Origin: Desulfarculales bacterium
Lineage (GTDB): Bacteria > Desulfobacterota > Desulfarculia > Desulfarculales > Desulfarculaceae
Direction: 5' to 3'
DNA length: 43,519 nucleotides
NCBI GenBank assembly: GCA_031267815.1
Contig: JAIRYI010000018.1
Span: forward strand, 1 to 43,519
In this document: piece by piece, positions 30,894 to 40,098 of the stretch
How the letters are laid out: every line of letters begins with the position of its first letter
How positions within the stretch are numbered: position 1 is the first letter of the stretch
The notes under the pieces: model-generated
The model's database searches: none
The model's input: only the letters and a program-made list of their open reading frames with translations
What the model was told of the DNA's origin: nothing
Position numbers and translations under genes: made by a program

Positions 30894-32468
30894 ATGAGCC
30901 ATCAGGAAACAAAAAAAATGGTTAAAGCCGCTTCCGTGGTGGGAGCGGCCACTTTTCTAAGCCGCATCTGCGGATTTATCCGTGATATAATCATTGCCTA
31001 TCTGTTTGGCGCCGGCCCGGCGGCAGACGCCTTTTTTGTCGCTTTCCGGGTGCCCAATCTGCTGCGCCGTCTGTTTGCCGAGGGAGCGCTGACCATAGCC
31101 TTTATTCCTATTTTCACCGAGTCTCTCCTGCGCGAAGGCCGGGAAAAAGCCTGTGAGCTGGCCCGTTCGGTCAGCGGCGCGCTTTCTTTGGTTTTACTGT
31201 TAATATGCGCCCTGGGCATGATTTTCACCGGAGCGGTGCTGGCGGTCATTGCTCCCGGTTTTATTCCCGGTTCGTCTGTCTATGAGTTGAGCCTCCTGCT
31301 CGCCAGAGTCTGTTTTCCTTTTATATTTTTTATCAGTTTGGCCGCTTTGAGCAGCGGTATTTTAAATACCCAGGAACATTTTATCAGCCCGGCCATTTCC
31401 CCGGTACTGCTCAACTTAAGCCTGATCTGCTGCGCCTTGGGCCTTGATCTGGATCCTCCGGTTTTAAGCCTGGGGGTGGGGGTTCTATTGGGAGGCGGGG
31501 CTCAGCTGTTAATTCAGATCCCCTTTCTCAAAGCCCGCGGCATGAGCATCCTGCCCCGCTTTAAATTCAAAAATCCCTATCTCAAACAAATTATAACTCT
31601 TATGCTGCCCGCTGCCTTCGGGGCCGCCGTTTATCAGATAACCGTGGTCCTCAATACGGTTTTAGCTTCCTTTCTGCCCGGCGGAAGCGTAAGTTATCTC
31701 TATTACGCCGACCGCATGGTGGAATTTCCCCTGGGAATATTCGCGGTGGCTCTGGCCACGGCGGTGCTGCCCAGTCTCTCCCGTCAGGCGGTCAGTCACC
31801 AGAAAGAGGAGTTTATCGCCACCCTCAATTACGCGCTAAGGCTCACCATGTTTATCTGCCTGCCTGCCATGGCCGGTCTGTTGCTGCTGGCCGAACCTTT
31901 GATTGCGGTGCTTTTTGCCCGGGGAGAATTTGACTGGCCGGCCGTGGAAGCCACTACCCGGGCGCTCTGGGGTTACGGCGCCGGCTTATGGGCCTTCGCC
32001 GCTCTGCGCGCTATTCTGCCCGCCTTCTACGCCCTCAAGGACACCAAGACCCCGGTTAAAGTGGGAGCAGTTATTCTCCTGCTCAACTTGGGCGTTGGCC
32101 TGGGCCTTATGCACGTCTGGCAACACGTAGGCCTGGCTCTGGCCACAAGCATTTCCAGCAGCGCCAATTTAATAATTTTGTTATGGATATTAAACCGTAA
32201 GCTAGGTTCTCTGGGATTGGCTAAAATCCTGCGCTCACTGTTTTTCATAACCGTTGCCTGCCTCTTTATGGCCCTGGGAGTCAGGACCGGCCTGGAAATC
32301 CTGGGCCAGTACCATGACTGGCAGAACGGAGGGCGGATGATCAGCGCCTGCTGGCTGGGATTATTGATTGTCACGGGCGCCGGTTTGTATCTCATCGCCG
32401 CCCGGCTATTTAAAATTGATGAATTGCGGGAATTGGGGCGCATGCTTAAACACCGATCGGGTGAGTAA
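30894..32468 (+). CDS. murJ: Lipid II flippase MurJ
   Basis: MurJ flips lipid II across the inner membrane for peptidoglycan synthesis. The 524-residue protein has about 14 hydrophobic segments and the family's N-terminal signature: TFLSRICGFIRDIIIAYLFG, then ADAFFVAFRVPNLLRRLFAE and GALTIAFIPIF. The arginines in these segments are those lining the MurJ cavity. The ribosome-binding site is weak. Start at 30894 gives MSHQETKKMVKAASVVG, matching relatives better than an ATG at 30918. rpsT is divergent upstream, an arrangement common in proteobacteria. Confidence 0.95.
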   Translation: MSHQETKKMVKAASVVGAATFLSRICGFIRDIIIAYLFGAGPAADAFFVAFRVPNLLRRLFAEGALTIAFIPIFTESLLREGREKACELARSVSGALSLVLLLICALGMIFTGAVLAVIAPGFIPGSSVYELSLLLARVCFPFIFFISLAALSSGILNTQEHFISPAISPVLLNLSLICCALGLDLDPPVLSLGVGVLLGGGAQLLIQIPFLKARGMSILPRFKFKNPYLKQIITLMLPAAFGAAVYQITVVLNTVLASFLPGGSVSYLYYADRMVEFPLGIFAVALATAVLPSLSRQAVSHQKEEFIATLNYALRLTMFICLPAMAGLLLLAEPLIAVLFARGEFDWPAVEATTRALWGYGAGLWAFAALRAILPAFYALKDTKTPVKVGAVILLLNLGVGLGLMHVWQHVGLALATSISSSANLIILLWILNRKLGSLGLAKILRSLFFITVACLFMALGVRTGLEILGQYHDWQNGGRMISACWLGLLIVTGAGLYLIAARLFKIDELRELGRMLKHRSGE

Positions 32469-32579
32469 AGCCCTATTGGCAACCGCGCCCGCCTCAATTA
32501 TAATTTTAATCACAGGCGGAATTCAAAGCGGACAGTTTCTTGATATCGGGATCAACCAGCACAAAATAAGGAGAAAATT

Positions 32580-33755
32580 ATGGAATCCTCGGTGGCGGTT
32601 ACCTATGAAATAGACGATATGCTGACAGCGGCCGAAGACCTCAGTCAGCAGATAAAAAGCAGTCTTACCCTGAAGGCCAACAGCATAGGCATATTGCTGG
32701 CTGAAGGAGAAAGCGAGCCGGATCAACTGCTTCCGGCCCTGAAAGAAAGGCTGGGCATTGAAATTATCGGATGCACGGTCACGGCCCAAATAAGTTCTCA
32801 AGGCTATCACCGGCTCTCCAATTCCCTGCTGGTGTTAAGCGCCGATGATTGCCGTTTTTCTGCCCAGGTCAGCGAGGAACTTGATGAAAACTATGCTGCC
32901 CAGCTTACCCGCGCCTATGAAAAGGCGCGGGACAGGCTTAACGGAGAGGAAGTTCAGGCGGTATTTCTGTTTTCCATTGTAAGCGATTATTTCACTCCTG
33001 ACGATACCCTGGCAGTCATAAGCCGGTTGGCGGGAGGCAAGCCCGTGTTCGGCGGCAATGCCGCCGACTATTACCGCATTGACGATATCCGCGTTTTTGC
33101 CGAAGGCCAGGCTTTTCGCCACAATGCCGTGTTGCTGCTGCTCAGCGGCAATATTAAACCGGCTTTTATCATACGCAATATCCCCCGCAGTTCCCTGGGC
33201 ACATCCATAGTAACCAAGGCTCACGGCGGAACCGTGGAAACCATCGACAATATGACTGTCTATGAATACATGCAGTCTCATAAACTGGATGTGGAAACCG
33301 ATTTAAGCCTGTTTTTCGCTCCGTTAAGCGTGCAGTACGCCGACCAGGACGATTCTGACGAGCCGGTATGCCGTCCCTTTTATACCATGGATCGCAGCAC
33401 CGGGTTTGCCACTTCCCACGGCAAGATACCTCAGGGAGCCACTGTATCCATAAGGCTGATTCAGACTGATGACATTAAAAAAGCCACCCGCGAGGCGGTC
33501 AACTATATAGCCGGACAGATTAAAAATCCTCCGCCAGGCTATAAATACTCCACTGTCTTCATAGCTTCCTGCGCTATCCGCCATACGGTGCTGGGCCTGG
33601 AAAATGCCTTTGAGGGAGAATTTATCAAAGAGATGCTCCCATCCATCACTACCGCCGGCTTCTATGCCTATGGCGAATACTGCCCAACTTCCATAAAGTC
33701 CGGCGTCGCGCACAATATGGCCCACAATCTTTCTATTGCTTTATGCCTGTTCTGA
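32580..33755 (+). CDS. FIST domain sensory protein
   Basis: The 391-residue soluble protein consists of a FIST N-terminal domain (about 30-230) and a FIST_C domain (about 240-375). Recognisable parts are the IGILLAEGE strand region, [36 protein letters not shown], and the C-terminal [10 protein letters not shown] and [14 protein letters not shown] segments. FIST domains are thought to bind small ligands such as amino acids and usually feed two-component or cyclic-di-GMP signalling. The hybrid kinase gene begins 16 bases after the stop, so the two very probably act together. No membrane segment or signal peptide is present, so sensing is cytoplasmic. An ATAAGGAG site precedes the ATG. Confidence 0.88.
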   Translation: MESSVAVTYEIDDMLTAAEDLSQQIKSSLTLKANSIGILLAEGESEPDQLLPALKERLGIEIIGCTVTAQISSQGYHRLSNSLLVLSADDCRFSAQVSEELDENYAAQLTRAYEKARDRLNGEEVQAVFLFSIVSDYFTPDDTLAVISRLAGGKPVFGGNAADYYRIDDIRVFAEGQAFRHNAVLLLLSGNIKPAFIIRNIPRSSLGTSIVTKAHGGTVETIDNMTVYEYMQSHKLDVETDLSLFFAPLSVQYADQDDSDEPVCRPFYTMDRSTGFATSHGKIPQGATVSIRLIQTDDIKKATREAVNYIAGQIKNPPPGYKYSTVFIASCAIRHTVLGLENAFEGEFIKEMLPSITTAGFYAYGEYCPTSIKSGVAHNMAHNLSIALCLF

Positions 33756-33771
33756 AAAGGCCGGCTTTTTG

Positions 33772-35598
33772 ATGAGCATATTATCCGATAACGACAGGAA
33801 ATCCCCTGCCAACCCGGATCCGGCGGGACGGGACCGGGAGAACCAGCTTTTAAATAAAAAGCTCAAGCGCCTGCAATTCGAATACGACAATTTGAAAAGC
33901 AGCTATGAATATTCGGAAAAAATGCGCTTAAAACATGAAAAAGAACGGGATAAACAGGATACCTACAACCGCCTTTTTCTGGAAAATTCTCCTGATATTA
34001 TCATCTTGCTGGACGGCCAGCTCAATTTCATTAACGGCGCGGCCAATCTGAATCACTATTTCGGCATACCGCAAAGCATCAATTTGATCGGGGAACACAT
34101 ACGCGATATCTTGCGCCTGACCAAGGCGGCGCCGCAATGGGCCGATAAATTCATTGCCGACTGCCATAAGGTAATGAGCGAGCGCCGGCCGGAAAACCAC
34201 AATGAAGAACTCAGCTTCATTCCCGGTCAATCCCTGTTTGTCAGAACTATGATAAGCCCGGTAATTGACCGCCTGGAGCAGTGCCTGGGTATTTTAATCA
34301 TTTACACCGATATCACCGAACTCACTTTGGCCAAGGAAAAGGCGGAAGCGGCCACCAAAGCCAAAAGCGAATTTCTGGCCAATATGAGCCATGAAATCAG
34401 AACGCCTTTAAATGGCATACTCGGCATGCTCTCTCTTCTTCTGGACACCGAACTCGGCCCCCAGCAGCGGGAATACGCCGGCATCGCCAGAAGCAGCGGC
34501 GAAGTATTGCTCTATCTGGTGAACAGTATTCTTGATTTCAGTAAAATAGAAGCCGGGCATATGGAACTGGAGAAGACTGATTTCAGTCTGGCGGGAATAC
34601 TGGATGAAACCGTTTCTCTTTTTGCCTACCGGGCCTATGAGAGCGGACTTGTCCTGAAATATGAAATCGATCCGTGTACCCCGCTCTTCCTGAACAGTGA
34701 CGCCGGCCGCCTGCGCCAGGTGCTTATCAATTTGGTGGGCAACGCTTTGAAATTCACCAATCAGGGGAGTGTACTGATAAAAGTATCCACGCCCGCTCAG
34801 GGGCGGCTGCGCTTTGAAGTAAAGGACAGCGGCATAGGCATTGATCCGGAAAAAATCGCCCTTCTTTTCCAACCTTTCTCCCAGGCCGACTCTTCCACCA
34901 CCCGCAAATACGGCGGGACAGGCCTGGGCCTGTCTATTTGCAAACGGCTGATAAATCTTATGCAGGGAGAGATCGGGGTGCAAAGCCGGATGGGCGCCGG
35001 CTCCACTTTTTGGTTTGAAATCCCCTTCAACCCTGCCCAGGATATCTCCTCTCCTGACGCCGATCAGGAAATCTTAAAACAGGTCCTTCTCCCCGCCCCC
35101 CTGAACAAAACCGCTCTTGCCGCCTTCCCGGAAGGGGCGGTGGCCGCTCCCGGCTCCACCCTCTCTCCTCAAGCCGCCCTCACCGCCGCGGCCTCCCCTC
35201 CGGCAGACGCCCCCGCTCTGTCAGGCGCCCGGATTCTTCTGGTGGACGACTCCAAGATCAATCAACTGGTGGCCAAAGGAATACTGCAAAAAATGGGGTA
35301 CCGGGTGACTATGGCTGACAACGGAATGCTGGCTTTGGAGGCCTTGCGCGCTGATGAATATGATCTGGTGCTGATGGACTGCCAGATGCCGGAAATGGAC
35401 GGATACGAAGCCACCAGGGCCATACGCGCCGGCCAGACCGGCCCGGAGCGGACAACCGAAATTCCCATCGTGGCCATGACCGCCAACGCGGTGGCCGGAG
35501 ACCGGGAAAAATGTCTGGACGCCGGCATGAATGACTATCTCACCAAACCTATCCTGCCTGAAGCCCTCAAGCAGGCTTTGCTCAAATGGCTCCCTTAA
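33772..35598 (+). CDS. Cytoplasmic hybrid histidine kinase (coiled coil-PAS-HisKA-HATPase-REC)
   Basis: This 608-residue protein has a coiled coil (about 21-63), a PAS domain (about 65-185) and a HisKA helix with phospho-acceptor H207 ([15 protein letters not shown]). The HATPase domain has [18 protein letters not shown] and [14 protein letters not shown] Pro/Ala-rich linker of about 45 residues leads to a receiver domain with D536 ([13 protein letters not shown]) and the switch lysine in YLTKPI. No transmembrane segment exists, so input probably comes through PAS and the FIST protein encoded just upstream. The final phosphotransfer partner is not in the window. A TTG-started frame from 33736 would overlap the FIST gene; the ATG at 33772 is preferred. 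Confidence 0.92.
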   Translation: MSILSDNDRKSPANPDPAGRDRENQLLNKKLKRLQFEYDNLKSSYEYSEKMRLKHEKERDKQDTYNRLFLENSPDIIILLDGQLNFINGAANLNHYFGIPQSINLIGEHIRDILRLTKAAPQWADKFIADCHKVMSERRPENHNEELSFIPGQSLFVRTMISPVIDRLEQCLGILIIYTDITELTLAKEKAEAATKAKSEFLANMSHEIRTPLNGILGMLSLLLDTELGPQQREYAGIARSSGEVLLYLVNSILDFSKIEAGHMELEKTDFSLAGILDETVSLFAYRAYESGLVLKYEIDPCTPLFLNSDAGRLRQVLINLVGNALKFTNQGSVLIKVSTPAQGRLRFEVKDSGIGIDPEKIALLFQPFSQADSSTTRKYGGTGLGLSICKRLINLMQGEIGVQSRMGAGSTFWFEIPFNPAQDISSPDADQEILKQVLLPAPLNKTALAAFPEGAVAAPGSTLSPQAALTAAASPPADAPALSGARILLVDDSKINQLVAKGILQKMGYRVTMADNGMLALEALRADEYDLVLMDCQMPEMDGYEATRAIRAGQTGPERTTEIPIVAMTANAVAGDREKCLDAGMNDYLTKPILPEALKQALLKWLP

Positions 35599-35602
35599 GG
35601 CG

Positions 35603-35797
35603 ATGACAAAAAATTCCATTTACGGGCCCAATTGTTTTCGCTGCCGCCATTTTGCAATTACCTGGCAGATAAAACGCGCCTATGCCTGCCGGCTTATGGG
35701 GTTTAAATCCGCCAGTCTGCCCAGCCTGGTGGTGCGCCGCAGTTCAGGGCAGGCCTGTCTGGGATTTGAAGCCAAACCAGCCAAAAAATCAACCTGA
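35603..35797 (+). CDS. Conserved 64-residue four-cysteine protein
   Basis: The product has C11 and C14 (NCFRCRHF), C29 (AYACRLMGFKS) and C52 (SGQACLGFE). The layout CxxCxxF-x-TW...Y-x-C-x-x-M-GFKS...PSLVV...SG-x-x-C-x-x-F matches a small uncharacterised protein family I recognise from proteobacteria but cannot name. Four cysteines in this arrangement suggest a structural zinc. It begins 4 bases after the hybrid kinase stop, so it is probably the last gene of that transcript. The function is unknown. Confidence 0.65.
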   Translation: MTKNSIYGPNCFRCRHFAITWQIKRAYACRLMGFKSASLPSLVVRRSSGQACLGFEAKPAKKST

Positions 35798-35880
35798 CCG
35801 CCCCCCGCCCCCCGCCCCAGAACGGCAGCGATAGAGCCAAAGAAGCGGCAGGCAGCGGCCGGTTCCCCGTCTCCAGAAAT

Positions 35881-36120
35881 TTATACCTCGGCAAGCTGTT
35901 TTTTTATGCCGGTCAGCCGGCGCTCCGCTTTGAGCAGACGGCCGTTTAAAATTTTAGCTATTTTAAGCGCGTCTTTGGCGCTGCTTAACCGGTCTCTTTT
36001 ATTTTCTTCTTTGGCAGCCAGATCAATGCAGATCAATAGCTGTACATTCAAGCTCTTGGAAGTCTGTTCATCTTTTATTTTAGGTCTGACTGTTTTTTTT
36101 CTGTCTGTTTTTTCCGTCAT
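35881..36120 (-). CDS. Small helical protein, 79 residues, unknown function
   Basis: From the ATG at 36120, preceded by GGAAGGA, the product starts with a charged, flexible segment (MTEKTDRKKTVRPKIKDEQT). It continues as a predicted long amphipathic helix pair with many Lys, Arg and Glu and ends in KKQLAEV. No family is recognised. It lies between the FIST/kinase transcript (convergent) and lpxI (same strand). The frame is open further upstream to 36246, but those codons look non-coding. The 160 bases between it and lpxI contain a very AT-rich stretch near 36197-36213 that may be its promoter. Confidence 0.5.
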   Translation of the reverse strand: MTEKTDRKKTVRPKIKDEQTSKSLNVQLLICIDLAAKEENKRDRLSSAKDALKIAKILNGRLLKAERRLTGIKKQLAEV

Positions 36121-36280
36121 ATTTTTTCCTTCCCGTAAGGGCATCATGACTTTGCAAAAGATCCGCCGCTCCCGGTCAGGGGGCAACATTCTCATATAAT
36201 TATATATTATAATTGATCTTCGTTCCCGCGTCCCCACCTGGGCCAACGCCGCGGAAATGACCGCCTTTTCCGGAACATTT

Positions 36281-37090
36281 TCAGACGGGAGAACGGGCCA
36301 CTATGCAAATGTTCCGCTCATTAGCCGCCCGGATCATCTCTTCTTTATCAAAGACCAAGGTGCGCCCTGCCTCGATGCACAAACAAACCGCCCCTGCCTG
36401 AGTCATGGCGGCAATAGTTCCTGTTCCCACCGAGGGCAGGTCAAAACGTTCGTCCTGGTTAATTTTACACCGCTTGACCACCACCGTGCCTGAACTCACC
36501 AGCGCCCCTCCCCGCAGAATGCAGGCGTCGGTGCCTTCCACCGCTTCCACCGCCACCACCACCTTATTCTTTAGCACCAGAGCCTGCCCGATGTCCAGCC
36601 GCCCTAAACTGTTAAATATTTCCCAGCCCAGATCCATGTCTGTCTGTTCCCTGGGCCGGGGCGCGCGCCTGGTATAAAGTCCGGGCGCGGCCAAAAGCGC
36701 GGGAAGAAGGATATGACTGGGACGGATAATGAGACCTTCCTCCTCCATGGCCTGAGCCAAAATCCGCAAGAGGCCGTCGTCAGCCATATTTTTAAACCGC
36801 GGCAGCAAGGTTATGAGTTTGAAGTCAGGGCGGATATTGTGGAAAAGCCTGGCTTTGTTGACCCCTCCGCTCATGACTAACTGATTTACTCCGGCGGCTT
36901 TGAAAGTTTTAATCAGCTTGCCCAACTGACCTAATCTTATCCAGGTCAGGCTGTCCACCTCCTGTTCCAAGGCAGGATCAGCCTCTCCCTCCAAGGCAAC
37001 GGCCACCACTTGCATGCCTTCCGCCCGGGCCGCTCTGGCGATTAAGCGGGGAAACTGGCCGTTGCCGGCGATTATGCCTATTTTATCCAT
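36281..37090 (-). CDS. lpxI: UDP-2,3-diacylglucosamine pyrophosphatase LpxI
   Basis: LpxI hydrolyses UDP-2,3-diacylglucosamine to lipid X and UMP, replacing the unrelated LpxH of E. coli. The 269-residue DUF1009 protein starts with a small Rossmann-like domain (IGIIAGNGQFPRLIARAA) and ends in the catalytic domain. That domain has MDLGWEIFNSLGRLDIGQ, VVVAVEAVEGTDA and the conserved D213-x-R-F-D217-x-P segment. The position, 12 bases after lpxA, agrees with the lipid A operon seen in many alphaproteobacteria and deltaproteobacteria. Confidence 0.93.
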   Translation of the reverse strand: MDKIGIIAGNGQFPRLIARAARAEGMQVVAVALEGEADPALEQEVDSLTWIRLGQLGKLIKTFKAAGVNQLVMSGGVNKARLFHNIRPDFKLITLLPRFKNMADDGLLRILAQAMEEEGLIIRPSHILLPALLAAPGLYTRRAPRPREQTDMDLGWEIFNSLGRLDIGQALVLKNKVVVAVEAVEGTDACILRGGALVSSGTVVVKRCKINQDERFDLPSVGTGTIAAMTQAGAVCLCIEAGRTLVFDKEEMIRAANERNICIVARSPV

Positions 37091-37102
37091 GAAGTTAAAA
37101 TA

Positions 37103-37876
37103 TCAGCGGGAAATGCCGCGTTCGGCGCTTTTGATGAATTCCAGCAGACGCCGGATCTCCGCCAGCATGGGTACGGAATCATTTATCAGTTCCACGGCTC
37201 TCTTTACCGTATGTTGGCTGCGGAAAAGAATTTTATGGGCCTGTTTCAAAGCATCCACAACCTCCGGGCTGAACCCGGAGCGCTTCAATCCCACTATATT
37301 GACGGAAGGCGAGCCGGCCCGTATTCCTTCATAAAGCATATAAGGAGCCGCGTCCTGAGACAGAGAACTGCAGCCGCCGATAAAGGCATGGGTCCCGATG
37401 CGGCAGAACTGGTGAACCGCCACCATACCGCCCATGCCCACATTATCCTCAATAATAATATGCCCGGCTAAAGTGGTGGCATTGGCCATCACCACCTGAT
37501 TGCCTATCCGGCAATCATGGGCCACATGGCTGTAGGCCATAATGAGGCAATCATCGCCAATGCTGGTCACGCCTCCTCCTTCCCCGGTACCGCGGCTGAT
37601 GGTGACGAATTCACGAATCCGGGTACGGGCGCCAATGACCAGCCGGGTCGGTTCGCCTTTATATTTAAGATCCTGCGGGTCAGAGCCAATGGAGGCGAAA
37701 GGCCATACCCGGCAGTCAGGGCCGAGCGAGGTGTCCTTTTCTATGTTGACATGATGATCAATGCAGCAATTTTCGCTGATTTCCACTCCCGGTCCAATAA
37801 CCGTATAAGCCCCTATAACCGTCCCGGCAGCTATCCGGACGCTGGCGTCCACAAGGGCAGTGGGATGAATGTTCAT
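37103..37876 (-). CDS. lpxA: Acyl-ACP:UDP-N-acetylglucosamine O-acyltransferase LpxA
   Basis: LpxA performs the first step of lipid A synthesis in the cytoplasm, as a homotrimeric left-handed beta-helix. From the ATG at 37876 the length is 257 residues, close to E. coli LpxA. The catalytic histidine corresponds to H120 in AYSHVAHDCRIGN. The following ANATTLAGHI and MVAVHQFCRIG segments are diagnostic. GAGGAAAG precedes this ATG; a TTG six codons upstream has no good site. It lies between fabZ and lpxI. Confidence 0.96.
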   Translation of the reverse strand: MNIHPTALVDASVRIAAGTVIGAYTVIGPGVEISENCCIDHHVNIEKDTSLGPDCRVWPFASIGSDPQDLKYKGEPTRLVIGARTRIREFVTISRGTGEGGGVTSIGDDCLIMAYSHVAHDCRIGNQVVMANATTLAGHIIIEDNVGMGGMVAVHQFCRIGTHAFIGGCSSLSQDAAPYMLYEGIRAGSPSVNIVGLKRSGFSPEVVDALKQAHKILFRSQHTVKRAVELINDSVPMLAEIRRLLEFIKSAERGISR

Positions 37877-37902
37877 AATTATTTCTTTCCTCAAGGCAAC
37901 GG

Positions 37903-38382
37903 CTACGGTGAGGGGGCAAGGCCGGATTCGCTGACCGCTCCAATCGCGGCGGCCATTTCCGCATGGGCCGCCAGCTTTTCATTTACAAAAGCTCTGGCGT
38001 CCATACGTACCGCCCGCTGGGAAATATGCTTGTTCCGGACTTCCAGGATGAGCTGATCACCGGGCACTACCGGGCGGCGGAATTTTACCTTATCCATGCC
38101 GATGAAATAGAAAATTTTGTCGCTGAATATTTCCGGATGGGAGAGATAAGCCATAATGCCGCCCGCCTGAGCCAGCGCTTCCAAAATCAGCACACCCGGC
38201 ATTACCGGATGAGAAGGGAAATGCCCCTGAAAAAATTGTTCATTATAAGTGACATTCTTCAACGCCCGGATGTATTCCCGTTTTTTAACTTCCAAAACCC
38301 TGTCAATCAGCAGAAAAGGATAGCGGTGCGGGAGCAGGCTCATTATTTTTTTAATATCAAGATTTTCAATATTCCCGGACAT
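37903..38382 (-). CDS. fabZ: 3-hydroxyacyl-ACP dehydratase FabZ
   Basis: FabZ dehydrates 3-hydroxyacyl-ACP in fatty-acid elongation and so competes with LpxA and LpxD for the same acyl chains. That is the usual reason for its place in this operon. The hot-dog fold shows H54 in [12 protein letters not shown] and E68 in EALAQAGG. I chose the ATG at 38382 because GGAGG lies five bases before it. An ATG four codons earlier has a weaker site. The length from this start is 159 residues. Confidence 0.95.
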   Translation of the reverse strand: MSGNIENLDIKKIMSLLPHRYPFLLIDRVLEVKKREYIRALKNVTYNEQFFQGHFPSHPVMPGVLILEALAQAGGIMAYLSHPEIFSDKIFYFIGMDKVKFRRPVVPGDQLILEVRNKHISQRAVRMDARAFVNEKLAAHAEMAAAIGAVSESGLAPSP

Positions 38383-38399
38383 AAAATCCTCCATCTTCT

Positions 38400-39413
38400 C
38401 TACTGCCTGAGCTTTTTTTCCACCTGTTTGAGGCGTTCGAATAATTCCGGCAGGCGATTGACCAGAAGAATGGTTTTCAGATATTGTTTCACCGGCAGGG
38501 GGGGTGAACCCTGTATCCGGGCGCCGCCGGCCACCGAGCTGATCAGGCCGCTTTTAGCTCCTATTTGAACATCATCGCCGATTTCCACATGTCCGCCTAT
38601 TCCCACCTGGCCGCCCATGATCACATGACGGCCCACTTTCGAGCTTCCGCTTATTCCGCTTTGGGCCGCAATCATGGTGTGTTCGCCCACCACGCAGTTG
38701 TGAGCTATCATTACCTGATTATCTATTTTAGCACCCTGTTTGATCCAGGTTTTACCCGTGGTGGCCCGGTCCACAGTTGTGCCGGCGCCTATTTCCACTT
38801 CATCGTCAATCTGGACAATACCCAACTGGGGAATCTTGAAATTACTCTCCCCCGGCACAAAGCCGAAACCGTCCGCTCCGATAACCGCCCCGGCATGGAG
38901 AATGCAACGCCTGCCCACCGAGCAGTCATGATAAACGGTAACCTTGGGATAGAGCAGGCTGCCATCGCCTATTTTAGCGTTGTCTCCCACCGTCACTCCG
39001 GGATGAAGGATGACCCGGTCGCCTATCTCCGCATTATGGCCGATATAGACAAAAGGATAGATACTGACGTCTTTCCCCAGTCGGGCGCTGGCTTCAATAA
39101 CCGCTGTGGGGTGAACTCCGGTTGCCTGATAGGGCTTGGCCGCGGCCAGGGTCAATATCTTGGCGTAAGCCAGATAAGGATTATCCACCTTTATCACCGC
39201 CAGACCTTCCGGCACAGCCTGATCTTTACCCACCAACACCACTCCGGCTCCGGTGGCGGGCAAAAGGCCGGCGTAGCGCGGGTTGGCCAGAAAAGATATA
39301 TCCGCCGGCCCCGCCTCTTCCAGACCCTTAAGCCCGCTTACCAGATAATCGGGGCTTCCGCCCTCAAGGGATCCGCCCAGGAAGGCGGCCAGTTTTCCCA
39401 ATGATATTTCCAT
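38400..39413 (-). CDS. lpxD: UDP-3-O-acylglucosamine N-acyltransferase LpxD
   Basis: LpxD adds the second 3-hydroxyacyl chain in lipid A synthesis. The 337-residue protein has the N-terminal uridine-binding domain (about 1-100), then the hexapeptide beta-helix. The catalytic histidine is H238 in [11 protein letters not shown], matching E. coli H239. A C-terminal helix ends in [12 protein letters not shown]. The order skp-lpxD-fabZ-lpxA is the widespread Gram-negative arrangement. Confidence 0.96.
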   Translation of the reverse strand: MEISLGKLAAFLGGSLEGGSPDYLVSGLKGLEEAGPADISFLANPRYAGLLPATGAGVVLVGKDQAVPEGLAVIKVDNPYLAYAKILTLAAAKPYQATGVHPTAVIEASARLGKDVSIYPFVYIGHNAEIGDRVILHPGVTVGDNAKIGDGSLLYPKVTVYHDCSVGRRCILHAGAVIGADGFGFVPGESNFKIPQLGIVQIDDEVEIGAGTTVDRATTGKTWIKQGAKIDNQVMIAHNCVVGEHTMIAAQSGISGSSKVGRHVIMGGQVGIGGHVEIGDDVQIGAKSGLISSVAGGARIQGSPPLPVKQYLKTILLVNRLPELFERLKQVEKKLRQ

Positions 39414-39439
39414 TTTTATTTTGGCGCAGATCCAAAAAA

Positions 39440-39967
39440 TTAAGGATTTTCACGGTTAAAGACGCTGATTACTTCATCGGTGATATCAGTCAGGCTGGCG
39501 TCATGGAATAGTATAACCCGCCTTTCCAGGATCAGGTTGTAGCCCTGCTGTTGGGCCAGCTTTTGCAATATCTCTCCCATTTTGCTGATGATGGGATCCA
39601 AAACCGCTTTTTCCGCGGCGGCTACTTCAGTGGGCACGGCCATCCGGCGGGCATTAAAATTCCGCGCCTTAGCCTGCAACTCTTCTTCTTTTTGCGCTCT
39701 GGCTTCCGGATTCAGCATGGCGGCCTGCTTTTGATAATCCTGCTGCATTCTTTGCAATTCCTCGCCCAGTTTGCTGAGTTCCGCTTCCAGGCTCTCCACC
39801 CGCTGCTTTATTTCCGCCTGAGCCCGCTTGGCGGTATTGACTTCATTTATAGCCCGGTTGGAATCCATTATCACTATTTTTACCGGATCCGCCCGGGCGG
39901 ACAGAGCAGGGATCATGATGACAGCGGCGATAAACCCGAAAATGATAACTTTGACTGACTTTGCCAT
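39440..39967 (-). CDS. skp: Periplasmic chaperone Skp/OmpH family
   Basis: Skp holds unfolded outer-membrane proteins in the periplasm and hands them to the BAM complex. The signal peptide covers about residues 1-26 (ending ALSARA, cleaved before DPVK). The mature protein is a long coiled coil (about 45-125) with the OmpH pattern KIVIMDSNRAINEV at its start and LILERRVILFHDASLTDIT near the end. From the ATG at 39967 the length is 175 residues; AAGGAG lies upstream. A GTG four codons earlier overlaps that site and is rejected. The gap to bamA is unusually long and holds repeat R1. Confidence 0.92.
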   Translation of the reverse strand: MAKSVKVIIFGFIAAVIMIPALSARADPVKIVIMDSNRAINEVNTAKRAQAEIKQRVESLEAELSKLGEELQRMQQDYQKQAAMLNPEARAQKEEELQAKARNFNARRMAVPTEVAAAEKAVLDPIISKMGEILQKLAQQQGYNLILERRVILFHDASLTDITDEVISVFNRENP

Positions 39968-40029
39968 TAATAAAAGCACTCCTTAAAAATTTAGGAAAAT
40001 ACAGGCCGAAATCATTGCCGCGGACAGAA

Positions 40030-40078
40030 CGCCGGGCATACTCCTCCGGCCTTGTAAGTCATTTACGGAATGACTTCC
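40030..40078. repeat. Dispersed two-hairpin element R1, copy B, between bamA and skp
   Basis: GCCGG (40031-40035) pairs with CCGGC (40046-40050). After the same 5-base link as in copy A, AAGTCATT (40056-40063) pairs with AATGACTT (40069-40076). It lies in the 131-base gap between bamA and skp, inside an otherwise tight operon. Confidence 0.55.
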
Positions 40079-40098
40079 GATTTATAATTCCGATAATA

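Noticed and set aside
33736-33771. TTG start of the hybrid kinase overlapping the FIST gene
   Set aside because: The extra 12 residues add no domain and the overlap is unnecessary; the ATG at 33772 is simpler, though its ribosome-binding site is modest.
35799-35830. C-rich short tandem repeat after the four-cysteine gene
   Set aside because: Three loose copies of a CCGCCCC unit in a GC-rich spacer; too short and degenerate to mean anything.
38565-39404. 279-codon plus-strand frame opposite lpxD
   Set aside because: Antisense shadow of the hexapeptide repeats; periodic composition only, no motif.
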